A stretch of DNA of 64,000 nucleotides from positions 62,001 through 126,000 of the forward strand of contig JACQFD010000038.1 in the NCBI GenBank assembly GCA_016200225.1, read 5' to 3'. Shown in pieces: positions 25,000 to 34,856 of this stretch; within the stretch, counting starts at the first letter, position 1, and every line of letters starts with the position of its first letter. The notes under the pieces are model-generated. The model was not told the origin of the DNA, did no database searches, and was given only the letters and a program-made list of their open reading frames with translations. Source of the DNA: Planctomycetota bacterium. Lineage in GTDB: Bacteria > Planctomycetota > UBA1135 > JACQFD01. The translations under genes were made by a program, and so were the position numbers.

Positions 25000-26704
25000 A
25001 ACCGGATTCGGTGGATCGATAACGATCTTCGGGATACGCGGGTTTTATTTGTAATCGCGCGTCGTCGACGGGGCCTCCGGCCGCGAAATGATATATCGTT
25101 TGGAAATCGCGGCCTCGCAGGCCGAGAAATCCATGCATTTCGTCGTCGTAAAAACAACCGATGCCCGTGCCCCGAATGCCGGCGGCCTCGCATTCGAGAT
25201 AGAGCGCCTGCCCGACAAGCCCGGCTTCCCAATGAATATATCTATAAACATGCGCGCCGTCGCGGCGGATGCGCGGTTCGAATTCGCAAATCATGCCGAG
25301 ACTGAATGTCCCCTGCCCGGCGATGTCCTGATTACAACTGACCGCCGGACCGATGGCTGTCATGTCGCCCGATTTTAGTAAGTATAATTGTAAATAATCG
25401 AAAGGCGAGTCGACGCGGCGCCAATCGAACGCCGGCCGCATCGCGCCGCGCAGGCGGTCGGCGGCGGCCGGGTTTCGAATGCACAAATAGAGTCCGCGCT
25501 CGAGACCGTCGACGCGATGAACGAAAATCGCGAGATGCGCGGCGGCGCCGCCGGTCGTGAGTCCTTCGATCGCGTCGAACGGAGGCTCGCCGGGGCGCGG
25601 GTGCGTCCGCGCGAGGATCTGTAAGAATCGCTCGCGCGAAATTGTAGTTTTCGAATCGTACGCCGTCGCGCTGCGGCGCGCGCGAATCACGCGGGCCGCG
25701 CGCGGAAGATCGTTATCGTCCACTCGCGCCTCCGCGGCGGCTCTTGCGCCCGCGGGCGGAATCCGGATTTGTAATTTTCCGCGGCGCGCGGCGGCGCTCG
25801 CGCCGTCGATGACCTCCCATTCGATCCTGTCGGCGCTCAATCGATTCGCCGTCCCCGACCAGCGCGCCGCGCGAATTTGTGATATTACATTTTCGTCGAG
25901 CGCCGCGTCCGTCGCAATCTCCGCGTCGGCGGGCGCGCCCGCGTCGACAAATGCGAGCAAATCGGGCGCTTCGCGCTCCGCTTCTTTAAAATCCGCGCCG
26001 CGATTCAAACCGCACAAATCTTCAATTTCGGCATCGCTAACGTTCGGCAGCGCGGCGAGACGCCAGCCGAGGCACTTCGCGGCGAATCTTAAACTACCGA
26101 TCGCGTGGCCAGCGTCGTGCTGACAATAACGATACGCGCGCTCGCCGTATTTCCACGATTCGCGCCAGTGAATCGACGTCAACGCTACGAAAAATCCGGC
26201 TCGACCGAACGGCGCGAGCAACGCGTCGAATGTTCCGCGCTCCATCGAGCGGCGCCGTTCCAGCGCGTGCAGGTCGCTTCGATAATGAAAAACCCCCGGC
26301 GTGCCGCCGGCGCCAGCGTTTTCCGGAATTATACAATAACACTCCGTCGGATGCAGATTTCCGCTCGACGGATTCGCGCGGAGCGCCCACGTCGCGCTTT
26401 GATAACTTTTCCACGCAGTAATTCCAAGCGAAAGCTCGAAAAAACGGCCGAGACTCGCGGCGTCGAGCGGCCGCCGTACCGCGCCGTCATGAATATACAG
26501 ATCGTCGTACGCCGGACCGTCGTCCGCGCGGTTCAATGGTAATAATAACGTTTCGGCGCCCTCGAATCGCCGGAAAGGATCCGGTTGATTGTCCCAATCG
26601 AGGTAACCGGCCGAACGCGCGAACCGCATCGGCATGTGTTTTGTCCGATCGTGATAATATAAAACGCGGTCGGCGTCGTCCGGCTGGGCGGCGCTCGCGT
26701 TCAA
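24992..26704 (-). CDS. SagB/ThcOx-like protein with two nitroreductase domains
   Basis: A 570-residue protein with two flavin nitroreductase-like domains. The first, about 60-260, contains SYQSATWALRANPSSGNLHPTE, the SagB signature (RxxPSxGNLHP). The second, about 330-550, contains RRSATAYDSKTTISRERF and a late GIGCFYDDEMHGFLG. SagB-family FMN enzymes oxidise azolines in ribosomal peptide maturation. Stand-alone double-domain versions of unknown substrate are also widespread. No precursor peptide or YcaO partner is visible. The start is TTG, overlapping the TGA of the upstream gene (TTGA), with GAGG 5-8 bases before it, so translation is probably coupled. Confidence 0.8.
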   Translation of the reverse strand: MNASAAQPDDADRVLYYHDRTKHMPMRFARSAGYLDWDNQPDPFRRFEGAETLLLPLNRADDGPAYDDLYIHDGAVRRPLDAASLGRFFELSLGITAWKSYQSATWALRANPSSGNLHPTECYCIIPENAGAGGTPGVFHYRSDLHALERRRSMERGTFDALLAPFGRAGFFVALTSIHWRESWKYGERAYRYCQHDAGHAIGSLRFAAKCLGWRLAALPNVSDAEIEDLCGLNRGADFKEAEREAPDLLAFVDAGAPADAEIATDAALDENVISQIRAARWSGTANRLSADRIEWEVIDGASAAARRGKLQIRIPPAGARAAAEARVDDNDLPRAARVIRARRSATAYDSKTTISRERFLQILARTHPRPGEPPFDAIEGLTTGGAAAHLAIFVHRVDGLERGLYLCIRNPAAADRLRGAMRPAFDWRRVDSPFDYLQLYLLKSGDMTAIGPAVSCNQDIAGQGTFSLGMICEFEPRIRRDGAHVYRYIHWEAGLVGQALYLECEAAGIRGTGIGCFYDDEMHGFLGLRGRDFQTIYHFAAGGPVDDARLQIKPAYPEDRYRSTESGFT

Positions 26705-27849
26705 CGGCCCTCGATCGCGTCGCGCGTTTTTGTATATAATTCCGCGACGGGGACATTGAGGCCTCTGACGACGCCGTTCTTGTCGACCAGCACCGAACCC
26801 GGAGTCACGTTGATCACGAACGTCTCCGCCAGAATGCCGTCGTAACCCGAAGAATCGTAAACTTGCAATCCCGGAATATGATATTCATCGACAAACCGCC
26901 GGACGGCGTCGGCGCCTTCGCCCATCGGTTCGCCTCCGCCGGGAACGGAGCGAATCTCCTTGCCGTCGAGACATACGCTAATGATCTCGAGATCCTTTCC
27001 GCCCGATTCTTTATTTAACTTTCGAAGCGTTTTGATGCCGTCGAGCGAATCCTTGACGGCGCTCGACCAAAAATAAAAGAGCGCGGCTTTTCCGCGAATC
27101 GTATCATTAACAATCGGCTTTTGGTCCATTCCGACGGCCGCGAACGGCGGGAGCGGACTGCCTATTTTTAATAATTCGAACGCGTCGGCCAAACGATACA
27201 ATTTGAGCGCGCGCCGCGAAAAATCGGTCTTGGAATCGATAATTTGTTTTAAATACTTCCGCGCGCTCGGCGGATCGGTCTGCGCGAGCCAGACGAGCCC
27301 CTCCATGCGAAGCGCCGCGCGTTTTCCGGTGACGGCGTCGCCGAGTCTCTCCATGACTTCGCGCAATTCCACGGTCGCTTCGCCAGTCGCGCTCCCGGCG
27401 ATCGATAACGTCGCGCGGAGAATATGTGCATATTCGGATTCGTCCGATCCGGGATATTTTTTGATAAAATCCGAAAGTTTGTCGCGGCTCGAAAGGAAGT
27501 GATTGCGCGCGGCCGCGTCGGCGATGTTTCCGGTGCCGGGCGGCGCGGATTTGTGAATTTCCGCGACGATTCCCTGAAGTTCCGAAATGGGAGTCACGAG
27601 TTGCGCGCCCGGATCGTTAGGATTCTGCGGATTCGCGGACGGCCCTTGTGTTGCATCGACGGCGGGCTGGCTTTCGGATGTGGCGCGGCCGGATCGCGAA
27701 GCCGCCGCTTCCGGAGGTTTGGCATTCGCTTCCTCCTGTTTGTTACATCCGGCACTCGACGCCAGAATTAATATAATATAAAAAACCGGCGCGGCCGCGC
27801 GGGCGGGCGAAATCTGCAATCGATGGGGAACTTTGGAATTCACATTCAC
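26701..27849 (-). CDS. thioredoxin-fold (TlpA/AhpC-like) lipoprotein without the CxxC
   Basis: About 382 residues from a GTG start. A lipoprotein signal with the lipobox SSAGC is followed by an Asn/Pro/Ala-rich linker. A helical, TPR-like region (about 100-230) has repeated SEYAHILRATL and RALKLYRLADAF units. A thioredoxin-like domain begins KIGSPLPPFAAVGMD and continues GKAALFYFWSS, where TlpA proteins have FWATWCxxC. Here the Cys pair is replaced (SSAVKD), so it cannot do disulfide exchange. The ending PGSVLVDKNGVVRGLN matches the cis-Pro region. The frame is open to an ATG at 27969, but that extension is not signal-like. It is coupled to the SagB-like gene. Confidence 0.65.
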   Translation of the reverse strand: MNVNSKVPHRLQISPARAAAPVFYIILILASSAGCNKQEEANAKPPEAAASRSGRATSESQPAVDATQGPSANPQNPNDPGAQLVTPISELQGIVAEIHKSAPPGTGNIADAAARNHFLSSRDKLSDFIKKYPGSDESEYAHILRATLSIAGSATGEATVELREVMERLGDAVTGKRAALRMEGLVWLAQTDPPSARKYLKQIIDSKTDFSRRALKLYRLADAFELLKIGSPLPPFAAVGMDQKPIVNDTIRGKAALFYFWSSAVKDSLDGIKTLRKLNKESGGKDLEIISVCLDGKEIRSVPGGGEPMGEGADAVRRFVDEYHIPGLQVYDSSGYDGILAETFVINVTPGSVLVDKNGVVRGLNVPVAELYTKTRDAIEGR

Positions 27850-27980
27850 AATCTGACGTTTATCGGCGTCCGCGGAAAGAGTGGCGGAGAACACGATCGC
27901 CGAACCCGAGGGCGCCGCGATCGGCGCCCCAGACTCGGACCTGGAGTGAAATCGATGGTTTTCGCGCATAATTCGGGCAC

Positions 27981-30608
27981 ATGCGCAATCCCCACAGAAT
28001 CTTTGCGGCGGCGGCGTGGCTCGCGGCGACTTGGCCGTTCGCGGGGACCCTCGCCGCGCAGCAGATTTCGATGGAGGACGGCTGGCGTTTTCATCCCGAT
28101 ACGGAGAACGCCGGCACGGGATTGGGTTTCACGCGGCCCGATTTTGATGATTCAAAATGGATCGCGATCAAAACCGGCGCTTCGTGGGAGGAGCAGGGAT
28201 TCGAACAACTGGACGGCTTCGCATGGTACCGGCGGCGTTTTTCTTTAGATTCGGCTCCGTCGACCGACGCGATGCTCGAACTCGGCACGATCGACGACGC
28301 CGACGAAGTCTTTATAAACGGCACGCGCATCGGCGGCACCGGAGTGTTTCCGCCGAATACCAAAGTCGCGTGGGGCAGAACACGCGTTTATAAAATTCCG
28401 CGGGAATTATTACATTCGGGAGAAAATACAATTGCCATCCGCGTGTTCGACGAAGGCGGCGACGGCGGCATGCGGAGCGGATTTCACCGGCTCACGCTCG
28501 GTCCCGAGACCGCCGAATTATTAAAATTGAGAACCCGCCGCGCGGGCGGTTTCGCGAATGCTAATTTTGCGATGGCCATGGAACTCGCGTCCGACGGCGA
28601 ATTTCCCGCGCGCATTTGGTGCAATCCGGCCGCGTCGGGGCTCTGGTTCGAGGAGTCGATGCTCGGGCGCCTCGCGTTTCGCGAAGGCGACGTCGAGATC
28701 GCCGCGCCGGATATGTTATCGGGCGAAGTCCGGCGGCTGTGGCCATTTTCGCGGGCCAGCTACGCGAATCCGGCGATCAGTAATATACAAATCGACCTCG
28801 AATCGTTTTGTCCGGTCGCGCGCGCCGGCGTCCCGTACCTGCCCGCGGCGCCGCTCGGGCTCGCGGCGTTCAAAATTACAAATAAATCGGATCGCGAACG
28901 TAATATTGAGATTGTCTGGCGGTTCGCGCTCGAAGGCGCGACGCTGAACGTCGCCGCCGAGGATCGGGACGGCATTGCGTACTCGGGATTCGACGGCGAA
29001 CGCGTCTCCGTCCGCACGGAGGCGCCGTCGGGGCGTTTCGAAGGCAATCTTATTAAATTCTGGACTTCGAAAATTAAACTCGCGCCGGGCGAGACGCGCG
29101 AAATTCATTACTGTTTTGCGCAGTCGCCGCGGACGGCGCGCGGTTCGACCGATCCCGGCAACTGGCCGAATTCGAACGAACTCGCGCTGAGCGGACTCAA
29201 GAATTTTAATGTTATTTATCGCGAGACTTCGCTGATCGATCAATGGCTGCCCGTGACGGGCGATCCGAAAATCGACGCCGCGTTTCGTCAATATTGCGCG
29301 AACGCGGTTCAATTGACAAAAGTGTCGACCGGGGGAGCGGTTTCCGTCATGGCCTACTCGGAGATGACGCAGCGCGACGCGTACTGGGGGACGTTTTTGC
29401 ATAATTTACTGTTTCCCGATCTTGAACAAAAAATGATCGAGGAGGCGCTCGGCGAACAACGCGCGGACGGAAAAATTCCGACGAGCGTTCTGCCGAATTC
29501 CGACCGCGAGGACGACGTCGACACCAATGCGTATGCAATGCTTCGCGCGTTCCGTTATGCAAAATGGAATCAGGATCATAAGTTTTTATCTAAAATCGCG
29601 GCGAACTTGAAAGGCGCGGCGATCTGGCTGAATTCGCGCGACGGCGACGGAGACGGCGTGCCCGACATGCATTCGCGCTGGGGCGATTGGAAGGATCTGC
29701 CGGGCATTTCCGAACGTAAATATTCGCCGCACGCGGCTTTTGTTTATATTGCGGCGCTGACGCAATTGATAGAAGTAATGAAACTCGGCCGCGACGACGT
29801 GAGCGCGGTCATGGAATTCGAAAAACGGCTGCAGCGGGCGACGCGGACGGTCGACGGGAATTTCGAGGCGGGAGGGCTCTGGAATGGAAAATACTACTGC
29901 GAACGCTGGCGCGGCGCGTCGGAATCGGCGCCCGCCGAAACGGCGGCGATTCGTAATCAAAAGATCGTTAATGAAGATCAGATCGTCGGTATATTCTTCG
30001 ACGTCGTGCCGCGCGAACGTATAAATTTAATATTCGACTCGCTCGAAGCGAATCGCGGAGCCGCGGGAATCCGCGAGAGCTATCCGTATCGTCCGGCCGC
30101 CGCCGGGCACCGACCCGGAGAATTTACGAATGGCGCCGTCTGGCCGTGGTTGAATTACGCGGACGCGTGGGCGCGCCTGCGCGCGGGGCGAACGTCCGAC
30201 GGAATCGAATTATTAAAATTAGTCGCCCGATACGATTTGTTACAATCCGGCGGCTCGATGCCGAACGAATGCCTCGACGGCGAAACGGGCGAACCGCTGC
30301 GCAACGCGCCGCAATTATGGAATTCCGATTTCGTCGGCGCGGTTTTTCACGGCATGTTCGGCATCGATCGCGACTGGAACGGTTTATTACATATCGAGCC
30401 GCGGGCGCTTCTCGCGCGCGGCTGGCGCGTGCGCATTCCCGTACCCGAGGGCGATCTCGAACTGCGCGACGGCGAGGGCGACAATCCGCCGGAACTGTCG
30501 TGGGCATTGGAAACCGAACTACCCGTATTGGTAAAATTACCCGACCGGCCGCAATGGCGATCGATATTACAACCAGGAAAAAACCGGCATTCGTTTCCGG
30601 TTAAATAA
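27981..30608 (+). CDS. secreted six-hairpin glycoside hydrolase with a GH2-type sugar-binding domain
   Basis: An 875-residue protein with a signal peptide (to about residue 27, LAAQQ). Residues 30-175 form a galactose-binding-like jelly roll as in GH2 enzymes (GWRFHPD, WYRRRFSLD, DADEVFINGTRIG, NTIAIRVFDEGGDGG). About 400-780 is an (alpha/alpha)6 barrel: AYSEMTQRDAYWGTFLHN, EEALGEQRADGKIPTSVL, DGDGDGVPDMHSRWGDW and FTNGAVWPWLNYADAWA. This arrangement occurs in GH78-, GH116- and debranching-type enzymes; the family cannot be fixed by eye. A likely general acid lies in the RDAYWG or DGVPDMHSRWGDW segments. It starts an operon with the alpha-mannosidase, 2 bases upstream, which suggests joint attack on a mannose-containing glycan. 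Confidence 0.8.
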   Translation: MRNPHRIFAAAAWLAATWPFAGTLAAQQISMEDGWRFHPDTENAGTGLGFTRPDFDDSKWIAIKTGASWEEQGFEQLDGFAWYRRRFSLDSAPSTDAMLELGTIDDADEVFINGTRIGGTGVFPPNTKVAWGRTRVYKIPRELLHSGENTIAIRVFDEGGDGGMRSGFHRLTLGPETAELLKLRTRRAGGFANANFAMAMELASDGEFPARIWCNPAASGLWFEESMLGRLAFREGDVEIAAPDMLSGEVRRLWPFSRASYANPAISNIQIDLESFCPVARAGVPYLPAAPLGLAAFKITNKSDRERNIEIVWRFALEGATLNVAAEDRDGIAYSGFDGERVSVRTEAPSGRFEGNLIKFWTSKIKLAPGETREIHYCFAQSPRTARGSTDPGNWPNSNELALSGLKNFNVIYRETSLIDQWLPVTGDPKIDAAFRQYCANAVQLTKVSTGGAVSVMAYSEMTQRDAYWGTFLHNLLFPDLEQKMIEEALGEQRADGKIPTSVLPNSDREDDVDTNAYAMLRAFRYAKWNQDHKFLSKIAANLKGAAIWLNSRDGDGDGVPDMHSRWGDWKDLPGISERKYSPHAAFVYIAALTQLIEVMKLGRDDVSAVMEFEKRLQRATRTVDGNFEAGGLWNGKYYCERWRGASESAPAETAAIRNQKIVNEDQIVGIFFDVVPRERINLIFDSLEANRGAAGIRESYPYRPAAAGHRPGEFTNGAVWPWLNYADAWARLRAGRTSDGIELLKLVARYDLLQSGGSMPNECLDGETGEPLRNAPQLWNSDFVGAVFHGMFGIDRDWNGLLHIEPRALLARGWRVRIPVPEGDLELRDGEGDNPPELSWALETELPVLVKLPDRPQWRSILQPGKNRHSFPVK

Positions 30609-30610
30609 TC

Positions 30611-33600
30611 ATGATGAATCCAGCTTCGTTTATATTAATTCTTGCGCTCGCGGCGGCCGTCCCCCGTCACGACGAGGACACGGCGCTTCTCCTCGTCGCG
30701 CGCAATCTCGCGAATCCCGGCGGCAACTATTTCGTTTATTATACGATTTCGGACCGCGAAATCGAATTCAAGGCGGGCGACAAACTTAGTTATGAAATAT
30801 TCCTCCACCCCGGAAATCCGTCGCCGAAAGGAGGGCTCGACATCATTTGCGAAGGCGGCGGCTGCCTGCGCGACAGCGGGGCCGCCGACGCGTCCGGCGG
30901 GGGCGCGCACGGCGATACGATATTGACCAACGCCGTCGGAAAATGGCTAAAGCGCACGATCGACCTCGCAAGTCTCGCGGGACAAAAATCGAAACAATTC
31001 GACGTTCAATTCGAAGGCGACGAAAAGGGCGATTATATCCAATTTATCGATAATATCAAAATCGAGCGCGCGGACGGCGGCTCGATTATAATTTATGACG
31101 ACGGGCGGCCGAAAGTCGCGCATCTCGACTTTCGAAACGGCTACAGCGAACGCGTGCTCTGCGCGCAGGTGGCGCGCGCCTCCGTCAAGACGGGTCCCGA
31201 ATTGGAAAAAATCATCATTGATAAAAAAGCGAAGGAGGAATTGTATTATGCGCGCGAAACATTAAAATCCGAATTCGATCTCGCGTCGAAATTCGCGAAA
31301 GCCGAAAACCGACAGGACATCGTCGACGAACTGAAGGACGGGCTCGCGGGCGTGCCGCTTCCGGACGAATTCAAGGGCACGGCGGCGGAATATCATGAAT
31401 TATTACACAAACAGCGCGGGCACCTCGACCACGCGCATCCGTTGATGCAACAATACGGCGGCCATCTGGTCGGCCATGCGCACATCGATTTGCAGTGGCT
31501 TTGGGAATGGCCCGAGGGACTCGATTTTTCGCGCTCGACGTTCGCGCAAGTATGCAAATTCATGGACGAATATCCTGATTTTACATTTACGCAATCGAGC
31601 GCCGGACTTTACGAAAAAATCGAGGAGCAGTATCCGGATCTTTTTGCGAACATCGCGCGCCGCGTGAAGGAGGGCCGGTTCGAATTCGTCGGCGGCCGCT
31701 GGTGCGAGGGCGACACCAATATGATTTCCGGCGAATCCCACGCGCGACATTTATTATATGGGCAGCGATACTTTAAGAGCGCGTTCGGCCGAATCGCGAC
31801 GGTCGGCTGGGAGCCCGACACGTTCGGCCACACTGGCCAAATGCCACAAATACTAAAACTCGGCGGCATCGATTCTTACTATTTTTGCCGGGGCGGAAAA
31901 AAACTGCCGTTGTTCTGGTGGGAGTCGCCCGACGGCTCGCGCGTGCTCGCGTTCGACGAGCCCGCCTCCGGATCATGGTACAACAGCGATGTTAACGATA
32001 GTTTCGTGACGGAACTGCTCGATTTTTATGATAAAACCGGCCTCAAGAATCTCATCTGGGTCTACGGCGTCGGCAACCACGGCGGCGGCCCGACGCGCGA
32101 ACAAATCGAAAAAGCGAATTCCTGGAAGGACGCGCCGGGCCGTCCAACTGTAAAATTCGGCACCGCGCGCAAGTTCTTCGATTTATGTAAAGAAAAGAAT
32201 CTCGAGAAACTTCCGGTCGTCAAGGAAGAGTTAAATCCGGTTTTCCGCGGATGTTATACGACGCACGGCGATATGAAACAATTGAACAACGACGCGCAGG
32301 CCGCGCTCGACTCGGCGGAGGCGCTCGCCGCGATGGCGGCGCAGTCGGGTTTCCCGTACCCCGCGGCCGATCTCGCGCGCGCGTGGAAGACCGTGGCATG
32401 GAATCATCATCATGATACGCTTCCCGGATCGGGCATTCACGATAGTTATGAATTGTCGCACGTTCAATTGCATCATGTGATCGAATATGCAAACTGGCTC
32501 CAGCTCTCGGCGGCGCGGCATATATCTTATCGCGTAGACGATTCGGGCGAAGGCGCCGGGCTCATCGTATTCAATCCGTGTGGATGGAACCGCGACCAGC
32601 TTGTAACTGTAGAAATAAAGAATACGACAGGCGTCCCGCGCGTGTTCGACGCGGACGGCAACGCGCTCGCTGCCGGCGGGCCTCCCGTTCAATTTATTGC
32701 AAAAGACGTCCCGGCGTTTGGATATAAAGTCTTTCGATTGAAATGGGACGCCGCCGAAACCGCGGGCCCCGGAAAACTGCCGATCGAGGGCACGAGCTGC
32801 GTCGCGCGCGGCGATTTATTTATATTATCCAATAAATTCCTGCGCGTGGCGATCGACGGAAAAACGGGCGAATTCAGGAGCGTCGAGGAAACGAAATCGT
32901 CGGGCGAAAAACGCGAGATTCTGACCGGCGGGCGCAACGGCAACCGCATCGAGGTTTTTTATGAAGATCCGCACGGAATGAGCGCGTGGGAGATCGGTAA
33001 AATACAAAAAAACGAGCCCGTGACCGCCGCCGAAGTCCGCGTCGTCGCCGACGGAGGACTGAAAAGCGAATTAATCATTGAGCGAAAATTCGGCAAATCT
33101 ACAATTCACGAGAGCGTCCGGCTCGAGAGCGGAAAATCACAGATCGACATGGACGTCCGAATCGATTGGAACGAATTCGGCGCGCCGGGTTCGACCTCGC
33201 CTTTGTTAAGATTAATATTCCCCGTCGCGGGCGCCCCCGAAATCGCCGAATTCGAGGCGCGGTTTTCGACGCCGTTCGCCGACGTGGTCCGTCCCGCGGA
33301 CGGCGAGGACGCGGCCGGCCTCACGTGGGCGTGGGCGGCGGGTCCGCGCGGCGGCGCGGCGCTGTTGAACGATCATAAACATGGATATTCGGCGACGCGC
33401 GACGGAGAATTAAGATTAACATTGGTCCGCGCGTCGTCCGAGCCCGATCCCGCGCCGGATCAATATACACAATCGATCCATTGCGCGCTCGTGCCGCTGT
33501 CCGCGGGCGCGAAACCTTCGTTTGCGACACGCCTCGGATTCGAATTGAATCATCCGCTCGTCGCGATGCCCGTATTGCACAATACCGTGAACGGTTTCGC

Positions 33601-33940
33601 CGGCGACCGGCGCGGCGAGGTCCTCGCGGCGACGCGGTCGTTTATACAATTCGACGGCCTGCCCGACGCGATTCCCACTTGTATGAAGCGCGCCGAGGAC
33701 TCCGACGCGCTGATCGTCCGTTATTATCAAGATTCGGCGGCCGCCGCCTCCGGAAATATGTTATCGTCGGTCGCGGCCGACGCCGTGACGCCGGTGAATT
33801 TTCTCGAGGATTCAGTCGGCGAACCTTTACAAATCATCACGCCGCGGCCGGGTCCCGGGGCGGCTAATGCACAAATCCAGGCGCGCATTTCGCTCCGCCC
33901 GTACGAAATTCAAACGTTGCGGATCGGTAAAAATAAATAA
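30611..33940 (+). CDS. GH38 family alpha-mannosidase
   Basis: An 1109-residue protein. The N-terminus MMNPASFILILALAAAV is a short signal, followed by a beta-rich domain (about 25-190) that may bind carbohydrate. The GH38 core starts with GHAHIDLQWLWEWPE, whose His291 and Asp293 are expected zinc ligands. The nucleophile Asp403 lies in WEPDTFGHTGQMP. WNHHHDTLPGSGIHDSY holds the third ligand region. A large beta-sandwich C-terminal half completes the family's length. GH38 enzymes release alpha-mannose from glycans. Being exported and coupled to a second glycosidase, it likely serves polysaccharide or glycoprotein breakdown. Confidence 0.92.
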   Translation: MMNPASFILILALAAAVPRHDEDTALLLVARNLANPGGNYFVYYTISDREIEFKAGDKLSYEIFLHPGNPSPKGGLDIICEGGGCLRDSGAADASGGGAHGDTILTNAVGKWLKRTIDLASLAGQKSKQFDVQFEGDEKGDYIQFIDNIKIERADGGSIIIYDDGRPKVAHLDFRNGYSERVLCAQVARASVKTGPELEKIIIDKKAKEELYYARETLKSEFDLASKFAKAENRQDIVDELKDGLAGVPLPDEFKGTAAEYHELLHKQRGHLDHAHPLMQQYGGHLVGHAHIDLQWLWEWPEGLDFSRSTFAQVCKFMDEYPDFTFTQSSAGLYEKIEEQYPDLFANIARRVKEGRFEFVGGRWCEGDTNMISGESHARHLLYGQRYFKSAFGRIATVGWEPDTFGHTGQMPQILKLGGIDSYYFCRGGKKLPLFWWESPDGSRVLAFDEPASGSWYNSDVNDSFVTELLDFYDKTGLKNLIWVYGVGNHGGGPTREQIEKANSWKDAPGRPTVKFGTARKFFDLCKEKNLEKLPVVKEELNPVFRGCYTTHGDMKQLNNDAQAALDSAEALAAMAAQSGFPYPAADLARAWKTVAWNHHHDTLPGSGIHDSYELSHVQLHHVIEYANWLQLSAARHISYRVDDSGEGAGLIVFNPCGWNRDQLVTVEIKNTTGVPRVFDADGNALAAGGPPVQFIAKDVPAFGYKVFRLKWDAAETAGPGKLPIEGTSCVARGDLFILSNKFLRVAIDGKTGEFRSVEETKSSGEKREILTGGRNGNRIEVFYEDPHGMSAWEIGKIQKNEPVTAAEVRVVADGGLKSELIIERKFGKSTIHESVRLESGKSQIDMDVRIDWNEFGAPGSTSPLLRLIFPVAGAPEIAEFEARFSTPFADVVRPADGEDAAGLTWAWAAGPRGGAALLNDHKHGYSATRDGELRLTLVRASSEPDPAPDQYTQSIHCALVPLSAGAKPSFATRLGFELNHPLVAMPVLHNTVNGFAGDRRGEVLAATRSFIQFDGLPDAIPTCMKRAEDSDALIVRYYQDSAAAASGNMLSSVAADAVTPVNFLEDSVGEPLQIITPRPGPGAANAQIQARISLRPYEIQTLRIGKNK

Positions 33941-33943
33941 CTA

Positions 33944-34762
33944 TTAAGATTCCGCGGGCGTTTCTCCGAGGCCTTTCGGCAACTCGCGGCCGCCGTCCAT
34001 CGTTAAACAACAACCGTTCATGTAATGCGCCCAAGGCGACGCGAGGTAGGCCATCGCCTGCGCGACTTCAAAAGTTGTGGCAAATCGCCCCGCGGGGATC
34101 GTGCGGCGGATCGCCTCGTGTTGCGCCGCGTCGGGCCATAAATTCTGCTCGGCGCCTTTACTATCAAAAGCGCCCGGCGCGATCGCGACCACGCGCACGC
34201 CGCGCGCCCCCCACTCGGCCGCGAGCGTGCGCGTCACGGCCCAGAGTCCCGCTTTCGCGGCCGCCGAATGGATGACATTCGGCATGCCCGACCACGCGTA
34301 CGTCGCGATGACATTAACAATAACTCCGTCGCCGCGTTTTAACATATGCCGCCCCGCCGACTGCGCGCAATAGAACGCGCCCGAAAGCGCGATGTCGATG
34401 ACGGCGCGCCAGCCTTTCGCGCGGAGTTTTTCGGCCGGGCACAGAAAATTGCCGGCCGCGTTGTTCATTAATATATCAATTTTGCCGTGGCTCTTTACAA
34501 TTTCGAGAAACGCCTCGGCGACGCGGTCGGGCTCCCGCACGTCGAGCGTGCGCGAAGTAACGGAAAACCCCTCTCGCGCGCCGTCGTCCAGAATTGTCTT
34601 GTGATGTTCCGCGTCGCGGCTCATCACGACGACGTTCGCGCCGAGGCGTCCGAGCGCGCGCGAAACTTCGAGGCCGAGACCGGTGCCGCCGCCCGTGACG
34701 ATGGCAACTTTTCCGCGAAACGTATCGGGGGGCAGCAGCGGCGTGGACTGCGGTTCGTACAT
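33944..34762 (-). CDS. short-chain dehydrogenase, 2,4-dienoyl-CoA reductase type
   Basis: A 272-residue classical-length SDR. TGGGTGLG (23-30) binds the NADP(H) dinucleotide, and NNAAGNF (100-106) is the structural NAG motif with the extra GNF of dienoyl-CoA reductases. Instead of YxxxK there is Tyr155, then Ser166 and Lys170. The 15-residue Tyr-to-Lys spacing and Ser four before Lys match the mitochondrial/peroxisomal DECR pattern (Tyr199, Ser210, Lys214 in human DECR1). Its expected role is reduction of 2,4-dienoyl-CoA in unsaturated fatty acid beta-oxidation. It is convergent with the alpha-mannosidase gene with a 3-base gap. Confidence 0.85.
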   Translation of the reverse strand: MYEPQSTPLLPPDTFRGKVAIVTGGGTGLGLEVSRALGRLGANVVVMSRDAEHHKTILDDGAREGFSVTSRTLDVREPDRVAEAFLEIVKSHGKIDILMNNAAGNFLCPAEKLRAKGWRAVIDIALSGAFYCAQSAGRHMLKRGDGVIVNVIATYAWSGMPNVIHSAAAKAGLWAVTRTLAAEWGARGVRVVAIAPGAFDSKGAEQNLWPDAAQHEAIRRTIPAGRFATTFEVAQAMAYLASPWAHYMNGCCLTMDGGRELPKGLGETPAES

Positions 34763-34856
34763 GTATGAATCTTAACAGCCCGCATTCGCAGGCCGTGGCG
34801 AAAAGCGCGCGCGCCGCGTACGCTTGACGCGTCCCCTTTTTTCGCAGAGACATTGT

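Noticed and set aside
27850..27969. ATG at 27969 as the start of the thioredoxin-fold lipoprotein.
   Set aside because: It would put 40 polar residues before the lipoprotein signal, which must be N-terminal; a GTG at 27849 (or 27843) fits better.
33944..34762. SDR apparently lacking the YxxxK tyrosine and therefore inactive.
   Set aside because: The Tyr155/Ser166/Lys170 spacing matches the dienoyl-CoA reductase variant of the active site, so the enzyme is probably active.
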